Assembly (NCBI GenBank): GCA_903813345.2
Contig: CAIIXF020000012.1
Coordinates: 23,574,184-23,634,183, forward strand
Source of the DNA: Owenia fusiformis
Lineage: Eukaryota > Annelida > Polychaeta > Sabellida > Oweniidae
DNA length: 60,000 nt
Reading direction: 5' to 3'
Shown here: piece by piece, positions 34,372 through 46,339 of the stretch
Layout: each line of letters opens with the position of its first letter
Numbering within the stretch: position 1 is the stretch's first letter
Notes under the pieces: model-generated
The model's database searches: none
Told to the model about the DNA's origin: nothing
The model's input: the letters and a program-made list of their open reading frames with translations, nothing else
Made by a program: the position numbers and the translations under genes

Positions 34372-36831
34372 TCATCGCAACCTGATACACAAGTTCATTG
34401 TTCCTGAAATCTGCAACATTTGTGCATAGTTTGCACCACTAGCCCTTTTGTAGCGTGAAAAATGTTGCTCCACCCTATCCTGGCAGAGGAGTTTCTCACT
34501 CAGAATATATTGCACTTCCGGCTCTTCGAAAAATGTTGGCACCATTTCCACCAATGAACGCACTGGAAGAATAACTAGACTTTGGAAATTGAACGAAGTT
34601 CAATTTCAGACTCCAGATTTAGACCTTTTTTAGCCGAGTCATCCAAAATAAGCCGAGTCATCCAGAATAAGCTGAGTCATCCAGAAAAAGATGGATGGAT
34701 AAAATAGGAAGGTAGGATAGGATAGAATAGGAAGGAACGATAGGATAGAATAAGAAAGAAGGATAGGATAGAACAGAATAGGAAGAAAGGATATGATAGG
34801 AGAGGATAGGAAGGATAGGATAGAACAGAATAGGAAGAAAGGATATGATAGGAGAGGATAGGAAGGATAGGAAGGAGAAAAGATACGAAGGAAGGATAGA
34901 TAGGAAGGATAGGATAAGATCAGATAGGAAGGATGGATGAATTTTTCAATATTTTCTTCTCTACTCTTGACTTTCTATCAGGATGCCATCAGATCGATTC
35001 TCCGAAATTTCAAAACGACATAACTTCCGAACCGGAAGTTGGATCGAAATTTGATTTAAAGATTCGGATTCCTGACAAAATTCTACCCCTTATTCATAAC
35101 TCATATGTTAAATTTGGCGAATTTTTATTTTGACCTACTTTTCGGACACGCCATAACTTCCGAACCGGAAGTCGAATCGAAATTTTGTTTGCAGATTCGG
35201 ATTCCTGACAAAATTCTACCCCTAATTCATAACTCATACGTTAAATTTGGAGAACTTTTTATTTTGACCTACTTTTCGGACACCATATCTCAAAAGTGGG
35301 TCAAAATACTTTCTGACGGCAAAAGGCTAACACTATTAGCAGACTCTTGGCTACATGTCTACACAATTTCGAAGAATATAATTGAAGTGTAGTGTCAGAA
35401 TCACAAAAATAAGGAAAACCTTTGAATTTGACCTAGATTTTGACCTAGGAATTTTGGTGTCCAAATTCTGAAGCTAGATGGCTTTTGAGGTCCCCTTCTT
35501 TTGAAGCCTTTCATTTAATTAAGCTGAACTCAGTCTATATTTCATATTTTTCACTTCAAAAAAATCTTTTTTCCCATTGACTTAACATGGGCACAAAATT
35601 TAGCGATTTTTGAGTTTTTAAAACGCCACAACTTCGAAACCAGAAGTCGGATCGAAATTTGGTTTGCAGATTCGGATTCCTGACAAAATTCTACCCCTAA
35701 TTCATAACTCATACATTGAATTTGGAGCACGTTTTGGTGTGACCTACTTTCTGGACATCATATCTCAAAATCGTTTTCCTACTTTTTTATGAGGAACACA
35801 ATGAAAAAAACCTGGATCGAAAATATTGGAGGACGACTGAGAAAATTGAAAAAAGTGACAAAGTACTGGATTTGACCTAGTTCTCGACCTTTGACCTAGA
35901 TAAAAAATTGACCCAATTTCCCAGAAACTAGATACTGAACCTAAATTGACCATATACAGGACTTGACTCAATGTCTTCTAGTTAAGGAGAAAACGTTGGT
36001 AGAAGAATAATAAGAATAAGAATAAAGAAGAAGAATACTGGCAAAAACAATAGACTCCAGATTGACATCTGGAGTCTAATAAATACGTGTTTCTATTAAT
36101 TCAGAGAGAATGAGTACAGTGGAACAGTAGAAACTATGTAAGTGGACATAAACATTGAATACATTAACAATCATGGAATAAATAGGCAATGGGACCTTAA
36201 AAACACTGTTACACTTGTGATGTGTTCCACTCAGCAGGTTCTACTGTTATCATAACAAAAAAGTATTGCATCTTATAACTGACTAAGTCCCATAAAGCAC
36301 ACATAAAACAAATTAATTTTTATATTAATTCTATATTTACTGCATATTTAATAAATGCAGCACTTGAATGCAACATCTTACCTGTAATAATCCATCCTTC
36401 GAATGTCTCCCAACCGAGGTTTAATTTGTTCTTTTCCTCTTTAGAAAGATTAGGAGTTGCTTGAACTTCTCCACTCCAACTGCCAAGCCAGCCTAAGAAC
36501 ACCACAGTCAGCCACTAGAACAAAGTTGATTAGCCAAATATTACAGATTTATATTTTTCCATAGATCATGTATACATATTGTCAAGGTTCATCATGGATC
36601 ATTTGCAAAGTCGTTCACACCAAAAAATGAAGAGTTTTCTGTGCAGATCTGTAATTGAGTGCAGCGAGAAAAAATATTTGCAAGACATACTGAACTGATT
36701 GTGCGTTACATTGTACCTTTATCAAGATGGTATGTAGATACAAATGCTGCAGACAGGTAACACAAATTGTAGATTCTCAATGGTTTTCTTTTTGTTCTGT
36801 TTTCTCCAAGGTATGTGTAAGAAAAATGCTC
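34372..36831 (-). CDS. P-element/THAP9-like transposase, last three exons (partial)
   Basis: Exons in transcript order: 36831-36717, 36492-36382, 34562-34372. Junctions are GT-AG and all phase 1, and the frame ends in TGA. The 138-residue product reads, in order, YLGENRTKRKPLRIYNLC, AAFVSTYHLDK, W-rich GWLGSWSGEV, LSKEEKNKLNLGWETFEGW, RSLVEMVPTFFEEPEVQYIL and SEKLLCQDRVEQHFSRYKR. The last parts match the C-terminal region of P-element and THAP9-like transposases (T.EG..IT, Y.LSEK..QD..E..F...R). The usual NDNPT motif is replaced by SGANYAQ, so the gene is diverged. The N-terminal THAP and catalytic exons would lie upstream, past the satellite array. It could be a transposon remnant or a gene taken over by the host. 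Confidence 0.6.
34577..36083. mobile_element. Repeat-rich element in the last transposase intron
   Basis: Each end carries a hairpin: GAAATTGAAC..GTTCAATTTC at 34585-34607 and AGACTCCAGAT..ATCTGGAGTCT at 36052-36077. Inside are an AGGAT-rich microsatellite (34690-34935) and three copies of about 135 bp (near 35000, 35143, 35625) with TTCGGATTCCTGACAAAATT. It fills most of the intron 34563-36381. The 3' hairpin followed by CTAAT recalls Helitron ends, but no TC start or helicase is seen. Confidence 0.6.
34690..34935. repeat. AGGAT/AGGAAGGAT microsatellite
   Basis: Purine-only tract of variants of AGGATAGGAAGGATAG, including one block of about 60 bases (GAACAGAATAGGAAGAAAGG core) that occurs twice. 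Confidence 0.85.
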
Positions 36832-37722
36832 CTGAAAATACATTTAAGGAAAACATTAGCGATGATTCAATTATCATGAAAGAAAACCCCAAATGCAAGC
36901 CCACAATTTTAACAGGAATACCTTCAAATTGAATTTAATACTACACCCAAAATAAATTCCCCTTCAACTTAGCTAAAATGAACTCAGGACTTCAGACCTT
37001 AAACAATTTAGATCTTGAGTGTACAAAAAGTGAATTTTAAAATTGAATCATTGCTGAGTAAGTGTTGGTCAACGAAATACAATACAAACCTATACAATTC
37101 AATGCAATACAATACTAAGCACTAGATCCATGATCTTGGCCATCTGGTTCGTTGGTTGTCTGATTCGTAGGTTGTTTGGCTCTTTGGACGGGGTGTTGGT
37201 TAGTTGGTTGATTTATTAGTTAATTGGTTGGTTTTAACCAATAGGGTGGTCTGGTGGTTGTCTGGTTGGTTAGTAAGTAAGTTGGTTGGTTAGATAAAGC
37301 CTATTGGGTCATTGGTTGGTCGGTTGGATGTCCAGTTGGTTGGTTGGTTGGATGTCCAGTTGGTCGGTTGGATGTCCAGTTGGTTGGTTGGTTGGATGTC
37401 CAGTTGGTTGGTTGGTTGGATGTCCAGTTGGTCGGTTGGATGTCCAGTTGGTTGGTTGGTTGTCGTTCCACTCCCAGCTCAAGATTTATATCATCAAGTC
37501 AACTAACTGCTTGGGCAGATGTAACAGATATAACTGTAGGAAGATTGGAGTAGTGGAGTATGTGTATATTCTTTAAGAATAAATTGAAATGTGGTGTTTC
37601 GTTTTTTCAAAGCAGTTGCCATCTTGACTTGGCCCAATGTGAAGTAGGAATGATTCAGGCAACTATCACAGACCACGTGTGAAAATAATGAAACATGGCT
37701 TCATGGTACATTTTGTGTTACA
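36713..37722. repeat. Founder-like segment U0 of the macrosatellite
   Basis: Has the order of the downstream units: transposase exon (36717-36831, single and uninterrupted), shared intron sequence with GCTAAAATGAAC, an ATACA tract, then a GTTG-rich minisatellite (37141-37465). It lacks the 163-bp monomers and about 1 kb of later unit sequence. It is the most diverged copy and the only one whose exon reads in phase with the next exon, so it is probably closest to the ancestral state. Confidence 0.7.
37141..37465. repeat. GTTG-rich minisatellite of U0
   Basis: Runs of GGTTGGTTG and six copies of a 16-28 bp unit GGATGTCCAGTTGGT(CG/TG)GTT at 37325-37460. Three plus-strand frames stay open here only because of the repeat (WLDVQLVG-type readings). 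Confidence 0.85.
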
Positions 37723-39986
37723 GTACCTTTAACAAGATGGTATGTAGATATAAATGCTGCAGATAGGTAGCACAAATTGCAGATTCTCTGTGGTTTTCCT
37801 TTTGTGTTTCTTTTTGTTCTCTCCAAGGCAAGAGGTATGTAGATAAAATGCTGCAGATAGGTAGCACACATTGTAGATTCTCTGTGGTTTTCCCTTTGTG
37901 GTTCTTTTTGTTCTCTCCAAGGCAAGAGGTATGTAGATCACAAATGCTGCAGGTAGGTAGCACAAATTGTAGATTCTCTGTGGTTTTCCCTTTCTGGTTC
38001 TTTTTGTTCTCTCCAAGGCAAGAGGACTGCACCTGAAAGTACATTTAAGGAAAAGATCAGCGATGGTTCAATTAAAAAGAAAGAAACCCCGAAACTAAGC
38101 CCACAATTTTAACATGAAAACCCAAAAGAAAAGACCCTTCAATCTACAACTGTAGCTAAAATGAACACAAGACTTCAGACCTTCAAAATTTAGATCTGGA
38201 GTAGTACTTGAAGTCAACTTTAAAATTGAATCATTAGTGAGTAAGTAGTGGTCAACGAAATACAATACAATACAAAATAAAACAATACAAAACTATACAA
38301 TACAATACAATACAATACAATACTAAGCACTAGATCCATGATCTTGGTCATCTGGTTCGTTGCTTGTCTGGTTCGTTGCTTGTCTGGTTCGTTGGTTGTT
38401 TGGTTCGTTGGATGGAGTGTTGATTAGTTTGTTGATTAATTAGTTAGTTGGTTGGTTAGTTTTAACCTATTGGGTGGTCTGGTGGTTGTCTGGTTGGTTA
38501 GTTGGTTGGTTAGTAAGTAAGTTAGTTAATAGATTAAGCCTATTGTGTCATTGGTTGGTCGGTTGGATGTTCGGTAAGTTGGTTGGTTGGTTGTCTGGTT
38601 GGTTGTCTGGTTGTTTGACTTCCCCCCAAGAAAAACTAGAATAGTACTGGGAGCAGCCCCCTGCTAATGGGATGCAACTGATTGCAAGAGATAAAAACTG
38701 GTCAAAAGCGACATCTACAGTAAGTCCTTGAAACTCAACCTAGTCTCCTAATGGAGACAAATGTGATTTCAACAGGACTGTCTTTCTGCAGGAAAACTGG
38801 AAAACTGAAAAACTACTGGGAGTTCCCCCCTGCTAATGGGATGCAACTGATTGCAAGAGATAATACTGGTCAAAATGCACCATCTGTGCTACAAATAGAT
38901 AAAACATGTTGTAGTAGTTGTTATTTTACATAAAACTTTACATAAAACCTTTAAATAAAACTTTACACTATACTTTACACTACACTACTAAAAATTTACA
39001 GAATATTACAAAAGATAAAATTTATTTCTCCCAATTTGATATAAACCAGTAGACTTCCATATTTTTGATTTTGAAACATGAACTCTATCTAGGAAACCCA
39101 ACCACCCCCCTCCCACTTTACCTTAGAGTCCAAGTTTCTCCACCAAAAATATGGGTCGGCCAACAAAAGTCCACAAGTAAATATCAAACTGGGAGGCGCC
39201 CCCCCATCCCTATGCAAAACCAGGAAGGAATACTTAACTTAGGTAGCAGGAACGCAGCTGTTGTCTCGGTTGTGTCGTTGGTCATCGGGCTCCTCATCTC
39301 CAAGCTGAAAGGGAACCTGAAAACAGAGGAACTAACCTGTTGTAATAATTGAATAGAAAAAAAAATGTACTTACTTTGGTGCTTTGGTGACAGGAACACG
39401 AACACCTCTCGCCCATGATACTGTTTACGTGGACCGGACCTGATGGCTCAAAGTTGTCGAAAGACTGATCCAGCTATCGCCCTAACTTGGTGTGTTTGCT
39501 GCATCTCTCTCATAGTTGTACCTGAAAGATACAAGATAAGAAAATAAAAAATACAAGGATGCAACTTGGTCGAGTCACTTCCAATACAAGCGGAGGAGGG
39601 AATGCAAAGACATTCCTTTCATTGACTCTAGTAAATCTGTCATAGCCTTATACCCCTCCTGGCTCAAGATTTATATCATCAAGTCAACTAACTGCTTGGG
39701 CAGATGTAACTCTGTAGGAAGAATGGAATAGTTGAGCATATGTATATTCTTTAAGAACACAGACCACATGTGAAAATAATGAAACATGGCTTCATGGTAC
39801 ATCTGTACATTAAGTGAAATCAAGGCAGTCCTCTTTTAGTGTATTTCTAAGAAAAAATGTTTGCCAAACATACATGTGCCAACAATGGGATTAGAATCCC
39901 AACAATTGAAAAATGTGTCGTTGTGGAATAACTGTACTGAACCAGAGAGCAAAATCATCAAATGATAGAACTGATTATGTGTTACA
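37723..39986. repeat. Macrosatellite unit U1 (2.26 kb)
   Basis: Exon copy at 37727-38032 (minus strand) with three tandem sub-copies of about 94 bp, one more than in any later unit. ATACA tract near 38270-38325, GTTG minisatellite 38354-38625, only two 163-bp monomers (38633-38870). The second monomer is fused straight into the unit's tail (CAAAATGC then ACCATCTGTGC), missing the last half-monomer present in U2-U7. One AGGAACGC word at 39246. Confidence 0.85.
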
Positions 39987-42900
39987 GTACCTTTAACAAG
40001 ATGGTATGTAGATATAAATGCTGCAGATAGGTAGCACAAATTGCACATTCTCTGTGGTTTTCCTTTTGTGTTTCTTTTTGTTCTCTCCAAGGCAAGAGGT
40101 ATGTAGATCACAAATGCTGCAGGTAGGTAGCACAAATTGTAGATTCTCTGTGGTTTTCCCTTTGTGGTTCTTTCTGTTCTCTCCAAGGCAAGAGGACTGC
40201 ACCTGAAAGTACATTTAAGGAAAAGATCAGCGATGGTTCAATTAAAAAGAAAGAAACCCCGAAACTAAGCCCACAATTTTAACATGAAAACCCAAAAGAA
40301 AAGACCCTTAAATCTACAACTGTAGCTAAAATGAACACAAGACTTCAGACCTTCAAAATTTAGATCTGGAGTAGTACTTGAAGTCAACTTTAAAATTGAA
40401 TCATTACTGAGTAAGTACTGGTCAACGAAATACAATACAATACAAAACAAAACAATACAAAACTATACAATACAATACAATACAATACTAAGCACTAGAT
40501 CCATGATCTTGGTCATCTGGTTCGTTGCTTGTCTGGTTCGTTGCTTGTCTGGTTCGTTGGTTGTTTGGTTCGTTGGATGGAGTGTTGATTAGTTTGTTGA
40601 TTAATTAGTTAGTTGGTTGGTTAGTTTTAACCTATTGGGTGGTCTGGTGGTTGTCTGGTTGGTTAGTTGGTTGGTTAGTAAGTAAGTTAGTTAATAGATT
40701 AAGCCTATTGTGTCATTGGTTGGTCGGTTGGATGTTCGGTAAGTTGGTTGGTTGGTTGTCTGGTTGGTTGTCTGGTTGTTTGACTTCCCCCCAAGAAAAA
40801 CTAGAATAGTACTGGGAGCAGCCCCCTGCTAATGGGATGCAACTGATTGCAAGAGATAAAAACTGGTCAAAAGCGACATCTACAGTAAGTCCTTGAAACT
40901 CAACCTAGTCTCCTAATGGAGACAAATGTGATTTCAACAGGACTGTCTTTCTGCAGGAAAACTGAAAAACTACTGGGAGTTCCCCCCCCCCTGCTAATGG
41001 GATGCAACTGATTGCAAGAGATAATACTGGTCAAAATGCGACATCTACTGTAAGTCCTTGAAACTCAACCTAGTCTCCTAATGGAGACAAATGTGATTTC
41101 AACAGGACTGTCTTTCTGCAGGAAAACTGAAAAACTACTGGGAGTCCCCCCCCTGCTAATGGGATGCAACTGATTGCAAGAGATAATACTGGTCAAAATG
41201 CGACATCTACTGTAAGTCCTTGAAACTCAACCTAGTCCCCTAATGGAGACAAATGTGATTTCAACAGGACTGTCTTTCCGCAGGAAAACTGGAAGAGTAC
41301 TGGGAGTCCCCCCCCCTGCTAATGGGATGCAATTGATTGCAAGAGATAAAAACTGGTCAGAGCGACATGTACGGTAGGTCCTTGAAACTCAACCTAGTCC
41401 CCTAATGGAGACAAATGTGATTTCAACAGGACCGTCCTTCCGCACGAAAACTGGAATAGTACTGGGAGTTCCCCCCCCCCCTGCTAATGGGATGCAACTG
41501 ATTGCAAGAGATGAAAACTGGTCAAAAGAGACATCTACGGTAAGTCCTTGAAATTCAACCTAGTCCCCTAATGGAGACAAATGTGATTTCAACAGGACTG
41601 TCTTTCCGCAGGAAAACTGGAAGAGTACTGGGAGTCCCCCCCCCCCTGCTAATGGGGTGCAATTGATTGCAAGAGATAAAAACTGGTCAGAGGGACATGT
41701 ACGGTAGGTCCTTGAAACTCAACCTAGTCCCCTAATGGAGACAAATGTGATTTCAACAGGACTGTTATTCCGCAGGAAAACTGGAATAGTACTGGGAGTT
41801 CCCCCCCCTGCTAATGGGATGCAACTGATTGCAAGAGATGAAAACTGGTCAAAAGCGACATCTACGGTAAGTCCTGGAAACTTGACCTAGTCCCCTCGTG
41901 GAAAAAATGTGATTCCAACAGGACCGTCTTTTCGCAGGGACTTCACCATCTGTGCTACAAATAGATAAAACATGTTGTAGTAGTTGTTATTTTACATAAA
42001 ACTTTACATAAAAACTTTAAATAAAACTTTACACTATACTTTACACTACACTACTAAAAATTTACAGAATATTACAAAAGATAAAATTTATTTCTCCCAA
42101 TTTGATATAAACCAGTAGACTTCCATATTTTTGATTTTGAAACATGAACTCTATCCCCCCGGAAACCCAACCACCCCCCTCCCACTTTACCTTAGAGTCC
42201 AAGTTTCTCCACCAAAAATATGGGTCGGCCAACAAAAGTCCACAAGTAAATATCAAACTGGGAGGCACCCCCCATCCCTATGCAAAACCAGGAAGGAATA
42301 CTTAACTTAGGTAGCAGGAACGCAGCTGTTGTCTCGGTTGTGTCGTTGGTCATCGGGCTCCTCATCTCCAAGCTGAAAGGGAACCTGAAAACAGAGGAAC
42401 TAACCTGTTGTAATAATTGAATAGAAAAAAAAATGTACTTACTTTGGTGCTTTGGTGACAGGAACACGAACACCTCTCGCCCATGATACTGTTTACGTGG
42501 ACCGGACCTGATGGCTCAAAGTTGTCGAAAGACTGATCCAGCTATCGCCCTAACTTGGTGTGTTTGCTGCATCTCTCTCATAGTTGTACCTGAAAGATAC
42601 AAGATAAGAAAATGAAAAATACAAGGATGCAACTTGGTCGAGTCACTTCCAATGCAAGCAGAGGAGGGAATGCAAAGACATTCCTTTCATTGACTCTAGT
42701 AAATCTGTCATAGCCTTATACCCCTCCTGGCTCAAGATTTATATCATCAAGTCAACTAACTGCTTGGGCAGATGTAACTCTGTAGGAAGAATGGAATAGT
42801 TGAGCATATGTATATTCTTTAAGAACACAGACCACATGTGAAAATAATGAAACATGGCTTCATGGTACATCTGTACATTAGGTGAAATCAAGGCAGTCCT

Positions 42901-43054
42901 TTTTTAGTGTATTTCTAAGAAAAAATGTTTGCCAAACATACATGTGCCAACAATGGGATTAGAATCCCAACAATTGAAAAATGTGTCGTTGTGGAATAAC
43001 TGTACTGAACCAGAGAGCAAAATCATCAAATGATAGAACTGATTATGTGTTACA
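39987..43054. repeat. Macrosatellite unit U2 (3.07 kb)
   Basis: Exon copy 39991-40202, ATACA tract near 40435-40490, GTTG minisatellite about 40517-40780, seven monomers (40793-41937), then the AT-rich tail with ACTTTACACTATAC, the GTCGGCCAACAAAAGTCC segment and one AGGAACGC word. Confidence 0.85.
39991..40202 (-). pseudogene. Expanded copy of the transposase exon (example, in U2)
   Basis: Minus strand: acceptor ACTTTCAG and donor AAAG|GTACTG match those of the real exon 36717-36831. The copy holds two sub-copies of about 93 bp, each giving KGKPQRIYNLCYLPAAF-like sequence, against KRKPLRIYNLCYLSAAF in the real exon. All 70 codons are open, but a 7-base insertion relative to the real exon shifts the frame against the acceptor. 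It would need a different upstream exon to be used. The copies in U3-U8 have the same structure. Confidence 0.6.
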
Positions 43055-46000
43055 GTACCTTTAACAAGATGGTATGTAGATATAAATGCTGCAGATAGGT
43101 AGCACAAATTGCACATTCTCTGTGGTTTTCCTTTTGTGTTTCTTTTTGTTCTCTCCAAGGCAAGAGGTATGTAGATCACAAATGCTGCAGGTAGGTAGCA
43201 CAAATTGTAGATTCTCTGTGGTTTTCCCTTTGTGGTTCTTTCTGTTCTCTCCAAGGCAAGAGGACTGCACCTGAAAGTACATTTAAGGAAAAGATCAGCG
43301 ATGGTTCAATTAAAAAGAAAGAAAACCCGAAACTAAGCCCACAATTTTAACATGAAAACCCAAAAGAAAAGACCCTTCAATCTACAACTGTAGCTAAAAT
43401 GAACACAAGACTTCAGACCTTCAAAATTTAGATCTGGAGTAGTACTTGAAGTCAACTTTAAAATTGAATCATTACTGAGTAAGTACTGGTCAACGAAATA
43501 CAATACAATACAAAACAAAACAATACAAAACTATACAATACAATACAATACAATACAATACAATACAATACTAAGCACTAGATCCATGATCTTGGTCATC
43601 TGGTTCGTTGCTCGTCTGGTTCGTTGCTTGTCTGGTTCGTTGCTTGTCTGGTTCGTTGGTTGTTTGGTTCGTTGGATGGAGTGTTGATTAGTTTGTTGAT
43701 TAATTAGTTAGTTGGTTGGTTAGTTTTAACCTATTGGGTGGTCTGGTGGTTGTCTGGTTGGTTAGTTGGTTGGTTAGTTGGTTGGTTAGTAAGTAAGTTA
43801 GTTAATAGATTAAGCTTATTGGGTCATTGGTTGGTCGGTTGGATGTTCGGTAAGTTGGTTGGTTGGTTGTCTGGTTGGTTGTCTGGTTGTTTGACTTCCC
43901 CCCAAGAAAAACTTAAATAGTACTGGGAGCAGCCCCCTGCTAATGGGATGCAACTGATTGCAAGAGATAAAAACTGGTCAAAAGCGACATCTACAGTAAG
44001 TCCTTGAAACTCAACCTAGTCTCCTAATGGAGACAAATGTGATTTCAACAGGACTGTCTTTCTGCAGGAAAACTGAAAAACTACTGGGAGTTCCCCCCCC
44101 CCTGCTAATGGGATGCAACTGATTGCAAGAGATAATACTGGTCAAAATGCGACATCTACTGTAAGTCCTTGAAACTCAACCTAGTCCCCTAATGGAGACA
44201 AATGTGATTTCAACAGGACTGTCTTTCCGCAGGAAAACTGGAAGAGTACTGGGAGTCCCCCCCCCCTGCTAATGGGATGCAATTGATTGCAAGAGATAAA
44301 AACTGGTCAGAGCGACATGTACGGTAGGTCCTTGAAACTCAACCTAGTCCCCTAATGGAGACAAATGTGATTTCAACAGGACCGTCCTTCCGCACAAAAA
44401 CTGGAATAGTACTGGGAGTTCCCCCCCCCCCCTGCTAATGGGATGCAACTGATTGCAAGAGATGAAAACTGGTCAAAAGCGACATCTACGGTAAGTCCTT
44501 GAAACTCAACCTAGTCCCCTAATGGAGACAAATGTGATTTCAACAGGACTGTCTTTCCGCAGGAAAACTGGAAGAGTACTGGGAGTCCCCCCCCCCTGCT
44601 AATGGGATGCAATTGATTGCAAGAGATAAAAACTGGTCAGAGCAACATGTACGGTAGGTCCTTGAAACTCAACCTAGTCCCCTAATGGAGACAAATGTGA
44701 TTTCAACAGGACCGTCCTTCCGCACGAAAACTGGAATAGTACTGGGAGTCCCCCCCCCCTGCTAATGGGATGCAACTGATTGCAAGAGATGAAAACTGGT
44801 CAAAAGCGACATCTACGGTAAGTCCTTGAAACTCAACCTAGTCCCCTAATGGAGACAAATGTGATTTCAACAGGACTGTCTTTCCGCAGGAAAACTGGAA
44901 GAGTACTGGGAGTCCCCCCCCCTGCTAATGGGATGCAATTGATTGCAAGAGATAAAAACTGGTCAGAGCGACATGTACGGTAGGTCCTTGAAACTCAACC
45001 TAGTCCCCTAATGGAGACAAATGTGATTTCAACAGGACTGTTATTCCGCAGGAAAACTGGAATAGTACTGGGAGTTCCCCCCCCCCCTTCTAATGGGATG
45101 CAGCTGATTGCAAGAGATAAAACTGGTCAAAATGCGACATCTACTGTAAGTCCTGGAAACTTGACCTAGTCCCCTCGTGGAAAAATGTGATTCCAACAGG
45201 ACCGTCTTTTCGCAGGGACTTCACCATCTGTGCTACAAATAGATAAAACATGTTGTAGTAGTTGTTATTTTACATAAAACTTTACATAAAAACTTTAAAT
45301 AAAACTTTACACTATACTTTACACTACACTACTAAAAATTTACAGAATATTACAAAAGATAAAATTTATTTCTCCCAATTTGATATAAACCAGTAGACTT
45401 CCATATTTTTGATTTTGAAACATGAACTCTATCCCCCCGGAAACCCAACCACCCCCCTCCCACTTTACCTTAGAGTCCAAGTTTCTCCACCAAAAATATG
45501 GGTCGGCCAACAAAAGTCCACAAGTAAATATCAAACTGGGAGGCGCCCCCCCATCCCTATGCAAAACCAGGAAGGAATACTTAACTTAGGTAGCAGGAAC
45601 GCAGGAACGCAGCTGTTGTCTCGGTTGTGTCGTTGGTCATCAGGCTCCTCATCTCCAAGCTGAAAGGGAACCTGAAAACAGAGGAACTAACCTGTTGTAA
45701 TAATTGAATAGAAAAAAAAGTACTTACTTTGGTGCTTTGGTGACAGGAACACGAACACCTCTCGCCCATGATACTGTTTACGTGGACCGGACCTGATGGC
45801 TCAAAGTTGTCGAAAGACTGATCCAGCTATCGCCCTAACTTGGTGTGTTTGCTGCATCTCTCTCATAGTTGTACCTGAAAGATACAAGATAAGAAAATGA
45901 AAAATACAAGGATGCAACTTGGTCGAGTCACTTCCAATGCAAGCGGAGGAGGGAATGCAAAGACATTCCTTTCATTGACTCTAGTAAATCTGTCATAGCC

Positions 46001-46339
46001 TTATACCCCTCCTGGCTCAAGATTTATATCATCAAGTCAACTAACTGCTTGGGCAGATGTAACTCTGTAGGAAGAATGGAATAGTTGAGCATATGTATAT
46101 TCTTTAAGAACACAGACCACATGTGAAAATAATGAAACATGGCTTCATGGTACATCTGTACATTAAGTGAAATCAAGGCAGTCCTCTTTTAGTGTATTTC
46201 TAAGAAAAAATGTTTGCCAAACATACATGTGCCAACAATGGGATTAGAATCCCAACAATTGAAAAATGTGTCGTTGTGGAATAACTGTACTGAACCAGAG
46301 AGCAAAATCATCAAATGATAGAACTGATTATGTGTTACA
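43055..46339. repeat. Macrosatellite unit U3 (3.29 kb)
   Basis: Exon copy 43059-43270, a longer ATACA tract, an extra GTTCGTTGCTTGTCTG copy in the minisatellite, eight monomers (43904-45215), two AGGAACGC words. Compared with U4 it differs by few point changes. Confidence 0.85.

Noticed and set aside
39376-39522. Minus-strand exon-like stretch in each unit (acceptor TCTTTCAG, donor CAAAG|GTAAGT)
   Set aside because: All three frames contain stops, and neither the stretch nor its neighbour reads on in phase. It could be non-coding RNA, but nothing supports this beyond the splice-like ends.
39836-40186. 116-codon minus-strand frame repeated in units U2-U8
   Set aside because: It starts within the exon copy and runs on through its donor site. 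Only the part inside the exon copy has similarity to the transposase exon, so the whole frame is not a gene.
40793-41937. Monomer arrays as a CRISPR array
   Set aside because: The monomers are contiguous with no unique spacers, and the window is clearly animal DNA.
43738-43920. Plus-strand WLVGWLVG-type frames in the GTTG minisatellites
   Set aside because: Low-complexity reading of GGTTGGTTG. They lack a defensible start and change with copy number.
45409-45663. Plus-strand frame with a hydrophobic segment that looks like a membrane helix
   Set aside because: The 8-base copy number change just before the helix shifts its frame between units, and no upstream exon or signal peptide joins it.
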